Shown: positions 1-7,642 of the stretch, piece after piece
Layout of the letters: the number at the start of each line of letters is the position of its first letter
Numbering within the stretch: position 1 is the stretch's first letter
Assembly (NCBI RefSeq): GCF_018130215.1
Contig: NZ_JAFCKQ010000033.1
Location: 1 to 64,000 of the forward strand
DNA: 64,000 nucleotides
Reading direction: 5' to 3'
Origin: Bradyrhizobium jicamae
GTDB taxonomy: Bacteria; Pseudomonadota; Alphaproteobacteria; Rhizobiales; Xanthobacteraceae
Made by a program: the position numbers and the translations under genes
The notes under the pieces: generated by a model
Seen by the model: the letters and a program-made list of their open reading frames with translations, nothing else
The model's database searches: none
Told to the model about the DNA's origin: nothing

Positions 1-245
1 GACACCTGCCACTAGGGCGTCAGGCCTGCACGATTTCGCCGTCCGCTTCATGCGCTCTCGTCAGTCACGCACGCAACGTCCACCGCATCCCACCACAACG
101 TTCGTGACGATCGCGAGCGCCCCTCGAGCGGGTGAGACGGGAAACTCTATACACTGATTTGACATTACGATAAACGGAAATATTTTTGTCGAAGGGGCTG
201 GACAGGTTTTACTGATTTGCCCGTCGTGTTGAATTTGTCGCACCA
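1..245 (-). repeat. Partial copy of a Bradyrhizobium dispersed repeat
   Basis: This stretch is more AT-rich in its right half than the genes around it and has no convincing reading frame. Read on the minus strand it matches, from memory, a sequence that recurs in many Bradyrhizobium genomes and is often mis-annotated as short hypothetical proteins. Recognisable parts are the segment around 186-245 (CAACACGACGGGCAAATCAG on the minus strand) and the segment around 60-150 (its complement runs through CCCGCTCGAGGGGCGCTCGC). The left end is cut by the window. Identity with the family is recalled knowledge, not a search result. Confidence 0.6.
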
Positions 246-426
246 ACATCAGGGAACGCTGCGCTCACCGGGGCGACACATGCTCCATGCGAATTGCGCG
301 GGGGTGAAATGACCGGGCATTTTCGCACGCGCCGCATTCGCGAGTGATGTATAGCTCGTCAGCAACGACAATGAGCGCGCGAAGCGGACATCAACCTCTC
401 GCGCCGCAGATTCGGGAGCAACGGCG
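246..426. other. Intergenic leader of the exported hydrolase gene
   Basis: No gene is supported here. Short open frames on the minus strand run into the coding region of the next gene and have shadow-like composition. The stretch must hold the promoter of the hydrolase starting at 427, but no clear -35/-10 pair stands out. The bases just before the ATG (GGGAGCAACGGCG, 413-425) contain GGGAG as a plausible ribosome binding site. Confidence 0.5.
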
Positions 427-2385
427 ATGCGCAGAATCCTGGCGGGCGTGATCGCGGCGGCTTGCCTCTCACCATCAGCGCTGCGGGCCGAGGTCATCGG
501 CTTCGACATCACCGAACGCGTGCCGGCCTTCGCGGGCCGCAGCTTCGGCGATGTCGGTCCCTATGAGCGGATCACGGCCCGGGCGACGATCGCGCTCGAT
601 CCATCCGACGATCGCAACGCCGTCATAACCGACCTGACGCAGGCGCCGCGCAACCCCGACGGCAAGGTCGAAGCGATCGCCGACGTCGTGATCCTGCGGC
701 CGGCCGATCCCGCGCATGGCAACGGCACGCTGCTGCTCGATGTGCCCAATCGCGGCCGCAAGCTCGCGCCGCAGCTGTTCGACGATTCACCCCAGCCCGG
801 CGCCAACAATGCCGACGGCGCCGGCGACGCCGGCATCGGCTTCCTGCACCGGCAGGGCTACACGATGGTCTGGGTCGGCTGGCAGGGCGACATCCCCTCG
901 AAGCCCGGCCAGATGGCGATGAGCGCGCCGGTGCTGAAGGGCATCACGGGACCCGCGCGCGAGGAAGTCGTGTTCGACACCACGACGAGCCCGGCGCTGA
1001 CGACCCTGACCTGGCCGGCAGCCGATCCCGCCAATCTCAACGTCACCGTGCGTGCCGCCTGGGCCGATGCTCGCCAGACGCCGGCGGGCCTCTCCGCCCG
1101 CCTCGTCGATCCCACGACGGTCGAGATCGCGCGGCCGGACGGGTTCGACGCCGGCGCGCTCTACGAGATCACCTACACGGCGCGCGATCCGGCGCCACTC
1201 GGCATGGGCTTTGCCGCGGTCCGCGATGTCGTGAGCTTCCTGCGTCGTGACACGACGCCGGCCAATCCGCTTTTGGCCGGCCTGCATCCGTCGGTGAGCC
1301 GCGCCATCGGCTTCGGCGTCTCGCAATCCGGCCGCTTCCTGCGCGATTTCCTCTATCTCGGTTTCAACGAGGACCTGAAGGGCCGCGTCGTATTCGACGG
1401 GCTGATGCCGCACGTCGCCGGCACACGGCGCATGGCCACCAACGTCCGCTTCGGACAGCCCGGCCGCAATCCGCGCCATCCGCAGGATCCAGCCTGGCAG
1501 GCCGACCTGTTCCCGTTCACCTACGCGACGCTGTCGGATCCGCTCTCCGGCAAGACCGACGGCCTGCTGCGCCGCTGCGCGCTATCGGCGACCTGCCCCA
1601 GGGTGATGCAGACCGACAGCGAGCTCGAATGGTGGTCATCGCACGCCTCGCTGCTGGTCACCGATCTCGCCGGCGATCATCTCGACCTGCCGGACAATGT
1701 GCGCGCCTACATGATCGCGGGCACGCCGCATTTTGCCGGACCGACCGACGTGATGCACAAGGGCGTGCCTGCGCTGTCGCTGCCGCAGAACCCGATGCAT
1801 GCCGGCGCCCCGATGCGCGCATTGCTGACCGACCTCAATGCCTGGATCAGCGACGGGGTGCCGCCGCCCTCGAGCCGCGTGCCGATGCGCTCGCAAGGCA
1901 CGCTGGTCGAAGCCGGCGGCGCGGTGCCATCAGACATCCCCGGCCTGCCCTACAAGGGCATCCACATGCCGGCCGTCTTCTCCGACCAGAGCGTGTTGCC
2001 ACCGAAGATGATCGGCAGCTATCCCGTGTTCGTGCCCAAGGCCGATGACGACGGCATCGCGATCGCGGGCGTCCACCAGCTTGCCGTCGCCGTGCCGCGC
2101 GCCACCTACACCGCCTGGAATCCGCGCGCGCCGGGCTTCGGCCCGACCGCCCTCTATCCGCTGCAAGGCGCCGTCGTGCCGTTCGCGCCGACCGAGGCCG
2201 CACGGAAGGAGGTTCACGACCCGCGGCCGTCGATCGCGGAACGCTATTCCGACAATGACGCCTATGTCGCGACGGTGCGCCGCGAGGCGGCGCGGCAGGT
2301 GGCGGAACGCTTGCTGTTGCCGGAGGACGCCGATCGCGCAATCGAGGCGGCGAGACAGGGAAAGCTGGCGAAGCTCGGGCAGTGA
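427..2385 (+). CDS. Exported alpha/beta hydrolase domain protein
   Basis: This 652-residue protein starts with a Sec-type signal peptide (basic MRR, a hydrophobic core, and a likely cleavage after SALRA near residue 22), so it probably acts in the periplasm. The nucleophile-elbow sequence GVSQSGR lies at about residues 297-303. The overall look, a large secreted hydrolase with a long N-terminal beta-rich half, fits the family annotated as alpha/beta hydrolase domain (Abhydrolase_10). Substrate is unknown; an ester or lactone is a reasonable guess. GGGAG about 8 bases upstream supports the ATG at 427. It is monocistronic and converges on the small gene ending at 2501. Confidence 0.8.
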   Translation: MRRILAGVIAAACLSPSALRAEVIGFDITERVPAFAGRSFGDVGPYERITARATIALDPSDDRNAVITDLTQAPRNPDGKVEAIADVVILRPADPAHGNGTLLLDVPNRGRKLAPQLFDDSPQPGANNADGAGDAGIGFLHRQGYTMVWVGWQGDIPSKPGQMAMSAPVLKGITGPAREEVVFDTTTSPALTTLTWPAADPANLNVTVRAAWADARQTPAGLSARLVDPTTVEIARPDGFDAGALYEITYTARDPAPLGMGFAAVRDVVSFLRRDTTPANPLLAGLHPSVSRAIGFGVSQSGRFLRDFLYLGFNEDLKGRVVFDGLMPHVAGTRRMATNVRFGQPGRNPRHPQDPAWQADLFPFTYATLSDPLSGKTDGLLRRCALSATCPRVMQTDSELEWWSSHASLLVTDLAGDHLDLPDNVRAYMIAGTPHFAGPTDVMHKGVPALSLPQNPMHAGAPMRALLTDLNAWISDGVPPPSSRVPMRSQGTLVEAGGAVPSDIPGLPYKGIHMPAVFSDQSVLPPKMIGSYPVFVPKADDDGIAIAGVHQLAVAVPRATYTAWNPRAPGFGPTALYPLQGAVVPFAPTEAARKEVHDPRPSIAERYSDNDAYVATVRREAARQVAERLLLPEDADRAIEAARQGKLAKLGQ

Positions 2386-2388
2386 TGT

Positions 2389-2475
2389 GGCCCGGATGTA
2401 GCCCAGCGCGATCCGGCAAGATCCATCCGCGGATGGCACGCCCCCGGATTTCGCTTCGCTCCATCCGGGCTACCG
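2389..2475. repeat. Palindromic dispersed repeat (CCCGGATGtAGC type)
   Basis: Between two convergent genes lies an imperfect inverted repeat. The left arm begins GCCCGGATGTAGC near 2390 and the right arm ends CTCCATCCGGGCTACC near 2474, with the segment CGGATTTCGCTTCGCTCC inside the right arm. The arms can fold into one long stem. This pattern is a familiar short dispersed repeat of Bradyrhizobium and related genomes (recalled, not searched). It could also act as a bidirectional transcription barrier. Confidence 0.6.
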
Positions 2476-2500
2476 TCTGCTGAGCTTGACGCGAGCCTCC

Positions 2501-2848
2501 TCACATCAGCTTCAGCGGCGCATCGTGAACCAGGCGAAGGTCGATGGTGCCGATCAGGCGCGCACGGCGGGCCTCGGCGACGCTGATGGCGGCCTCGGTC
2601 TGCCGCAACGTGCTGACATTCGAACCGAGCGACACGATACCGCCGAGCACCAGCGCGATCGAACCGAGCGCCGAGACCTCCGTCGTCCCGAACAATCCGA
2701 GCAGCGTGACCAGGAGCAAGGCGAAACCGCAGGCGACGGCAATTTTCGAACCCAGAATGATCCGCCTGCTGCGTTCGGCGCTCTCGGCAAGCTCCTCGAT
2801 CCGCGCCTCGATCTCGGAAATCTCGTCGGTCGGTTCGTCTTCAGTCAT
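2501..2848 (-). CDS. Small protein with two transmembrane segments
   Basis: This 115-residue protein has an acidic, probably helical N-terminus (EISEIEARIEELAESAERSR), then two hydrophobic segments at about residues 29-48 and 55-72, then a charged C-terminal helix. It is likely an inner-membrane protein with both ends on one side. The ATG at 2848 is chosen because the frame upstream of it turns into arginine/serine-rich shadow sequence of pccB. It lies 43 bases downstream of pccB in the same direction and may be cotranscribed. No family was recognised. Confidence 0.65.
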   Translation of the reverse strand: MTEDEPTDEISEIEARIEELAESAERSRRIILGSKIAVACGFALLLVTLLGLFGTTEVSALGSIALVLGGIVSLGSNVSTLRQTEAAISVAEARRARLIGTIDLRLVHDAPLKLM

Positions 2849-2891
2849 CAGATTCGAACCTGTAGCGCGGGTCAGGCGCAGTTCTGACGCG

Positions 2892-4424
2892 TCAGAGCGG
2901 CAAATTGTCGTGCTTCTTCGCCGGGATCTCGACCTTCTTGTCCCTGAGCATCGCCAGCGCCCGCGCGATCCTGCGCCTGGTCGAATGCGGCATGATGACG
3001 TCGTCGATGTAGCCGCGCTCGGCCGCGATGAACGGCGACAGGAAGCGGTCCTCGTATTCCTTGGTGCGCGCCGCGATCTTGTCGGGGTCGCCGATATCAC
3101 TGCGGAAGATGATCTCCACCGCACCCTTGGCGCCCATGACAGCGATCTGGGCCGTCGGCCAGGCGTAGTTCATGTCGGCGCCGATTTCCTTCGAGGCCAT
3201 GACGTCGAAGGCACCGCCATAGGCCTTGCGGGTGATGATGGTGACGAGCGGCACCGTGCACTGCGAATAGGCGAACAGGAGCTTCGCGCCGTGCTTGATC
3301 AGGCCGCCATATTCCTGCGCGGTGCCCGGCAGGAAGCCCGGCACATCGACGAAGGTGACGATCGGGATATTGAACGCATCGCAGAAACGCACGAAGCGCG
3401 CGGCCTTGCGTGAGGCGTCAGAGTCGAGCACACCGGCCAGCACCATCGGCTGATTGGCGACGAAGCCGACGGTGCGGCCGGCAATGCGGCCGAAGCCGGT
3501 GACGATGTTCCTGGCGAAGGTCTCCGAGATCTCGAAGAAGTCGCCCTCGTCGACGACCTTCAGGATCAGCTCCTTCATGTCGTAGGGCTTGTTCGGATTG
3601 TCGGGAATCAGCGTGTCGAGCGACATGTCGAGGCGGCCGATATCGTCGAAGCTCGGCCATTCCGGCACGCCGTCGGTGTTGTTCGATGGCAGGAAGTCGA
3701 TCAGCCGGCGCATCTGCAGGAGCGCGTCGACGTCGTTCTCGAACGCGCCGTCGGCGATCGAGGAGCGTGTCGCATGCACCGAGGCGCCGCCGAGTTCTTC
3801 CGCGGTCACCACCTCGTTGGTGACGGTCTTCACCACGTCCGGGCCGGTGACGAACATGTAGGAGGTGTTCTTCACCATGAAGATGAAGTCGGTCATCGCG
3901 GGCGAATAGACGTCGCCGCCGGCGCAGGGGCCCATGATGACGGAGATCTGCGGAATCACGCCCGAGGCGATGACGTTGCGGCGAAACACGTAGGAATAGC
4001 CAGCGAGCGCGGCGACGCCCTCCTGGATGCGCGCGCCGCCGGCATCGTAGAGGCCGATGATCGGCGCCCTCGCCTTCATGGCCATGTCCTGCAGTTTCGT
4101 GATCTTCAGCGCATGGGTTTCCGAGAGCGAACCACCGAACACCGTGAAATCCTTGGCGAAGACGAAGGTCTTGCGGCCGTTGACGGTGCCCCAGCCGGTG
4201 ACGACGCCGTCGCCGGGGATCCTGGTCTTCTCCATGCCGAACTCGATCGAGCGGTGCTCGACGAACATGTCGAATTCCTCGAACGAGCCCTTGTCCAGCA
4301 GCAGCTCGATCCGCTCCCGGGCGGTCAGCTTGCCGCGGGCGTGCTGCGCCTCGATCCGCTTCTCACCGCCGCCCAATTTCGCGCCGGCGCGCCGTTCTTC
4401 GAGGGTGTCGAGGATATCTTTCAT
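2892..4424 (-). CDS. pccB: Propionyl-CoA carboxylase, carboxyltransferase (beta) subunit
   Basis: The 510-residue protein is a full-length acyl-CoA carboxyltransferase. It transfers the carboxyl group from biotin to propionyl-CoA to give methylmalonyl-CoA, in the route by which odd-chain fatty acids and branched amino acids enter the TCA cycle. The two crotonase-like halves are visible: GGARIQEGV at about 129-137 and GPCAGG at 165-170 in the N-terminal half, and DVPGFLPGT with YGGAFDVMAS in the C-terminal half. Both are typical CoA-binding and oxyanion-hole regions of PccB. No biotin carboxylase/BCCP (pccA) gene lies beside it in this window. A palindromic repeat sits 43 bases upstream of its start. 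Confidence 0.93.
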   Translation of the reverse strand: MKDILDTLEERRAGAKLGGGEKRIEAQHARGKLTARERIELLLDKGSFEEFDMFVEHRSIEFGMEKTRIPGDGVVTGWGTVNGRKTFVFAKDFTVFGGSLSETHALKITKLQDMAMKARAPIIGLYDAGGARIQEGVAALAGYSYVFRRNVIASGVIPQISVIMGPCAGGDVYSPAMTDFIFMVKNTSYMFVTGPDVVKTVTNEVVTAEELGGASVHATRSSIADGAFENDVDALLQMRRLIDFLPSNNTDGVPEWPSFDDIGRLDMSLDTLIPDNPNKPYDMKELILKVVDEGDFFEISETFARNIVTGFGRIAGRTVGFVANQPMVLAGVLDSDASRKAARFVRFCDAFNIPIVTFVDVPGFLPGTAQEYGGLIKHGAKLLFAYSQCTVPLVTIITRKAYGGAFDVMASKEIGADMNYAWPTAQIAVMGAKGAVEIIFRSDIGDPDKIAARTKEYEDRFLSPFIAAERGYIDDVIMPHSTRRRIARALAMLRDKKVEIPAKKHDNLPL

Positions 4425-4467
4425 TTGCTCCCGCCCATATTAGCTACAGTTCCGTCACTCTTTGCCT

Positions 4468-4515
4468 GAGCATGATCTTTCGGAAAACCGGTTTCCACTT
4501 TTCCGGATCATGCTC
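4468..4515. repeat. GAGCATGATC palindromic dispersed repeat
   Basis: Perfect 10-base arms GAGCATGATC (4468-4477) and GATCATGCTC (4506-4515) enclose an inner near-palindrome with CGGAAAA and TTTTCCG. This is a widely repeated short element in Bradyrhizobium and other Rhizobiales (recalled). It sits in the divergent promoter region of pccB and the DUF4260 gene. Confidence 0.75.
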
Positions 4516-4620
4516 GGATTGTGGCGGGTTCTAACACGGCCGTTTCCGATCGGGAAAGCTTCCTTCCGGGCCTCCGGACGACGAAAACGGTAGGATTTTC
4601 CGATATCTGGGGAGACTGCA

Positions 4621-5031
4621 ATGACCGACACGACCATCACCGAGACCGGGGCCGCGACCGGCGGGGTGCGCACCCTGCTCCGGCTGGAGGGGCTGGTGCT
4701 GTTTCTCGGCATGACCCTGCTCTATTACCAATGGGAGGGGTCGTGGCTGGTCTATGTGCTGCTGTTCCTGGTGCCGGATTTGAGCTTTGCCGCCTATCTC
4801 GCCGGCCCGCGCGCCGGCGCCATCGCCTACAACGCCGCCCACACCTATCTGGCGCCGGTGGTGCTGATGACGCTCGGCTTTGCCGCGTCCGCGCCGCTGG
4901 TGCTCTCGATCGCGATGATCTGGCTCGCCCATATCGGGATCGACCGCGCGCTCGGCTATGGGCTGAAATATTCGGCCGGCTTCGGCTTTACCCATCTCGG
5001 GAGATTCGGGAAGGCGCAGGGGCCGGCTTAG
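4621..5031 (+). CDS. DUF4260 family membrane protein
   Basis: The 136-residue protein has a short polar N-terminus and then about four hydrophobic segments between residues 20 and 115. Motifs such as LRLEGLVLF, VPDLSFAAYLAGPR and YNAAHTYLAPV match the DUF4260 family of small integral membrane proteins, whose function is unknown. GGGGAG at 4610-4615 is a strong ribosome binding site 5-6 bases before the ATG. It is divergent from pccB and converges on the GFA gene. Confidence 0.8.
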   Translation: MTDTTITETGAATGGVRTLLRLEGLVLFLGMTLLYYQWEGSWLVYVLLFLVPDLSFAAYLAGPRAGAIAYNAAHTYLAPVVLMTLGFAASAPLVLSIAMIWLAHIGIDRALGYGLKYSAGFGFTHLGRFGKAQGPA

Positions 5032-5055
5032 GTCGAATGCTTTCGCTTCATAGGT

Positions 5056-5080
5056 CATGGCCGGGCTTGTCCCGGCCATG
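5056..5080. terminator. Bidirectional terminator-like hairpin
   Basis: CATGGCCGGG (5056-5065) and CCCGGCCATG (5071-5080) form a perfect 10-base stem with a 5-base loop between two convergent genes (ends at 5031 and 5083). There is no U-run on either side, so if it stops transcription it probably needs help. The same GGCCGGGCTTGTCCCGGCC core is common in Bradyrhizobium intergenic regions, so it may equally be a dispersed repeat. Confidence 0.5.
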
Positions 5081-5082
5081 CG

Positions 5083-5490
5083 TCAGGCCGGCAAGGCCTG
5101 GTATTCGACCACATCATCGGCGAGCGCATCCCAGGGCGCGCGGCTGCGGCAGAACACGGCGAAGCTTGGCTTGACGAGCGACGGATCGTCCAGCGTTCCC
5201 GCGGTCACGTTGACGATGTCGGGCGGCCGCGCCTCGGACTGCGAAGAGATCAGCGAGCCGCAGGTCGGACAGAATGCGCGCGTCACAATCTTGCCGCTGC
5301 CACCGGTCGATCGGTAGAATGCCAGCTCGCCCTCGATATGCAGCGCGGCCTTGGCAACGCCGAACGCCGTCATGTGGCCGGAGCCGGAGACCCGGCGGCA
5401 ATCCGTGCAGAAGCAATGTCCGGCATAGAGCGGTGCGGCATCGATCCGGTAGCTCACCTGACCGCACAGGCAACGACCTGTCATTCCCAT
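5083..5490 (-). CDS. GFA family (glutathione-dependent formaldehyde-activating-like) protein
   Basis: This is a zinc-binding protein of the GFA/CENP-V fold. The cysteine pattern is clear: CLCGQVSYR near the N-terminus, GHCFCTDCRRVSG about 25 residues later, and FCPTCGS in the second half. Family members include an enzyme that combines formaldehyde with glutathione, but most are uncharacterised, so the reaction is not assigned. I prefer the ATG at 5490 (MGMTGRCLCG, 135 aa); 5484 is equally possible. The frame extends to 5544 but that part lacks family similarity. Confidence 0.85.
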   Translation of the reverse strand: MGMTGRCLCGQVSYRIDAAPLYAGHCFCTDCRRVSGSGHMTAFGVAKAALHIEGELAFYRSTGGSGKIVTRAFCPTCGSLISSQSEARPPDIVNVTAGTLDDPSLVKPSFAVFCRSRAPWDALADDVVEYQALPA

Positions 5491-5606
5491 TGTCCCTATC
5501 CTTGCTTGGTTTGAGATCGAACATGCCGGCCGGCGTGTGCGCATGAGCCGGAGAAATTGACAGCATGGCGCGCGCTTGATCTAGTCGCGCCCATTCAGAA
5601 AAACAT

Positions 5607-6620
5607 ATGGGTGAGCCGATGCTGACAGACTGGCGCCTGGCCGCAACCGCCGTGATGCTTTGCTGCGCCGTGCTGTTCACCTGCATCGAGACCAGCGCGC
5701 AATCGATCCCGAAGGAGATCGCCGCCCGCACCGAGATCTACGGCATCCCGTCGCTGACGATCTCCGACCACCAGTTCCTGACCGGCGACGCCAACGGCAA
5801 GCCGGTCACCGTCGGCGGCGAACTGCGCATCGCGCAAGGGTCGGGCCGGCTGCCGGTCGTGGTGCTGATGCACGGCTCGAGCGGCGTCGGCAGCACGATG
5901 GATGCCTGGGTGCACCAGTTCAACAGCATGGGGATCTCGACCTTCGTGATCGACGGCTTCTCCGGGCGAGGCCTGACCGCGACGGGGCCGAACCAGGCGC
6001 TGCTCGGCCGGCTCAACTTCATCGTCGATATCTATCACGCGCTGGACATCCTCGCCAGGCATCCGCGGGTCGATCCCGAGCGCATCGCGCTGATGGGATT
6101 CTCGCGTGGCGGCCAGGCGGCGCTCTATGCGAGCCTCGACCGCTTCAACAAGCTATGGAACAAATCCGGCATCCAGTTCGCGGCCTACATCCCGTTCTAT
6201 CCGGATTGCTCGACGAGCTATGTCGATGACACCGAGGTCGCGGCGCGGCCGATCCGCATCTTCCACGGCACGCCCGACGACTACAATCCGGTCGCGAGCT
6301 GCAAGGCCTATGTCGCGCGCCTGCTGGAGGCCAAGCGCGACGTGGCGCTGACCGAATATCCCGATTCCGCGCACGGCTTCGATGCCGGCCTGATCGGCAT
6401 CACCAACGTCGTGGAGGCGACGGGATCACAGACCGTGCGCCACTGCACCATCAAGGAAGCCGACGGCGGCGTGCTGATCGATGCCGCAACCGAAGCGCCG
6501 TTCAGCTACAAGGACGCCTGCGTCGAGCTCGGCCCGCATGTCGGCGGCAACGCGACCACGGCGATCGAGGCGCGCAAGGCGGTCAGCGATTTCCTGACGA
6601 CGCTGTTCAAGCTGGGATAG
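5607..6620 (+). CDS. Exported dienelactone hydrolase family protein
   Basis: The 337-residue protein has an N-terminal hydrophobic segment (residues 9-27, ending SAQS) that looks like a signal peptide. The mature part is an alpha/beta hydrolase: VVLMHGSSGVGS for the oxyanion region, GFSRGGQAAL for the nucleophile elbow, and FHGTPDDYNPV with SAHGFD supplying the likely acid and histidine. It fits the DLH family (Pfam PF01738). The physiological substrate cannot be told. The reading frame could start at ATG 5607 or at the internal ATG 5619 (MLTDWRL). It stands alone. Confidence 0.8.
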   Translation: MGEPMLTDWRLAATAVMLCCAVLFTCIETSAQSIPKEIAARTEIYGIPSLTISDHQFLTGDANGKPVTVGGELRIAQGSGRLPVVVLMHGSSGVGSTMDAWVHQFNSMGISTFVIDGFSGRGLTATGPNQALLGRLNFIVDIYHALDILARHPRVDPERIALMGFSRGGQAALYASLDRFNKLWNKSGIQFAAYIPFYPDCSTSYVDDTEVAARPIRIFHGTPDDYNPVASCKAYVARLLEAKRDVALTEYPDSAHGFDAGLIGITNVVEATGSQTVRHCTIKEADGGVLIDAATEAPFSYKDACVELGPHVGGNATTAIEARKAVSDFLTTLFKLG

Positions 6621-6777
6621 CGCACGCAGCCCAACGCGGAACCGGACTCCGCCGATTGCGTTGGCGAAAGACCGGTTCGCTGCGGCGCCAAGAACCTTTG
6701 CAACGGTCCTGCGTTGACTTGCACCAACCCGGAGCCTCTTCGTTACGATGGAACCGGAACGGAGCTCCGGATTCCTG

Positions 6778-6832
6778 ATTTGACGCGTTTTCTTCACGCG
6801 AACCGGAATCCACTTCGCTGGAAAACGCTCCA
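6778..6832. repeat. Dispersed repeat, copy 1 (GCGAACCGGAATCCACTTCGC)
   Basis: The segment TTCACGCGAACCGGAATCC followed by ACTTCGCTGGAAAACGCTC lies just upstream of the gene at 6845. A second copy with two differences is at 24275-24314. I recognise it as a short repeat scattered through Bradyrhizobium genomes. Here its right end abuts the ribosome binding site of the next gene. Confidence 0.7.
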
Positions 6833-6844
6833 GAGGAGGCCAAG

Positions 6845-7330
6845 ATGTCTCGATCAACACTTGCGAAGGCCAGCCTCGTGCTGTCGCTCGGTCTGTTGGC
6901 TTCGCCCTTGCAGGCGGCACCCGCTTCGCCCTTCCTCGCCATGGCCGGCTCGTGGTCCGGTGGCGGCACTCTGACCACGTCCGACGGAGGGCAGGAGCAG
7001 CTGCGCTGCCGGGCCAATTACGATGTCGCGGGAGACGGTGTGCAGCTTCGGCTGTCGCTCAAATGCGCCAGCCAGAGCTACGCCTTCGACCTGGCGGGCG
7101 ACGTCGAATACCGAGGCGGCGCGATTTCCGGCGCCTGGACCGAATCCAGCCGCAATGCGTCCGGAACGATCTCGGGGCACGCGGCAGGCGACCATGTCGA
7201 GGCCGCCGCGCGCGGCAACAATTTCTCTGCCAATCTGTCGCTGACGACACGCGGCGGCAGACAATCGGTGTCGATCCGTCCGCAACAGAGCAGCGTGACC
7301 GACGTTTCGCTCGCGCTGGCGCGGCACTAG
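6845..7330 (+). CDS. Exported protein of unknown function
   Basis: This 161-residue protein has a clear signal peptide (KASLVLSLGLLASPLQA, cleavage near residue 24). The mature part contains FLAMAGSWSGGGTLTTSDGGQEQLRC at its start, alternating hydrophobic and polar residues, and two cysteines about 22 residues apart that could form a disulfide. It is probably a small periplasmic beta-barrel-like protein. GGAGG at 6834-6838 is a strong ribosome binding site. I do not recognise a characterised family. Confidence 0.75.
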   Translation: MSRSTLAKASLVLSLGLLASPLQAAPASPFLAMAGSWSGGGTLTTSDGGQEQLRCRANYDVAGDGVQLRLSLKCASQSYAFDLAGDVEYRGGAISGAWTESSRNASGTISGHAAGDHVEAAARGNNFSANLSLTTRGGRQSVSIRPQQSSVTDVSLALARH

Positions 7331-7372
7331 AGCCCTGTCGCTGCTGCCGCGAAGCCAATTCGCTGCGAAGCG

Positions 7373-7642
7373 CTATTGTTGGCGCGCCTTGCCGGACAGC
7401 CGCAGCACGAAGATCAGGACTTCGGCGACGGCCCTGTAGAGCTCGGTCGGGATCTCCTCGCCGAGCTCGACATTGGAGAGCGCGCCGGCGAGCACCTCGT
7501 TCTCCTCGATCGGGATATCGTTGGCCTTCGCGACCTCGATGATCTTGGCCCCGACCGCGCCCCTGCCCTTGGCGACGACGCGCGGCGCACCGCTGCCCTC
7601 ATAGTGCAAGGCGATCGCGAGCTGGCGCTTGCCGTCGCTCAT
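7373..7642 (-). CDS. FlhB C-terminal-domain-like protein (EscU/YscU/HrcU family)
   Basis: This 89-residue protein matches only the cytoplasmic C-terminal domain of the flagellar type III export switch FlhB (AIALHYEG, APRVVAKGRG, IIEVAKANDIPIEENEVLAGAL, ELGEEIPTELYRAVAEVLIFV). The membrane half of FlhB is absent. In full-length FlhB the corresponding region carries the NPTH autocleavage site; no NPTH is seen here. The start ATG overlaps the stop of fliK by 4 bases (7639-7642), so the two are translationally coupled. Such stand-alone copies are often called FhlB. The product probably interacts with the export apparatus or with FliK (inference). Confidence 0.85.
   Translation of the reverse strand: MSDGKRQLAIALHYEGSGAPRVVAKGRGAVGAKIIEVAKANDIPIEENEVLAGALSNVELGEEIPTELYRAVAEVLIFVLRLSGKARQQ

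Noticed and set aside
61..249. A 62-codon frame in the left-edge repeat considered as a hypothetical protein
   Set aside because: Translations of this repeat family recur as spurious annotations; no ribosome binding site or domain was seen.
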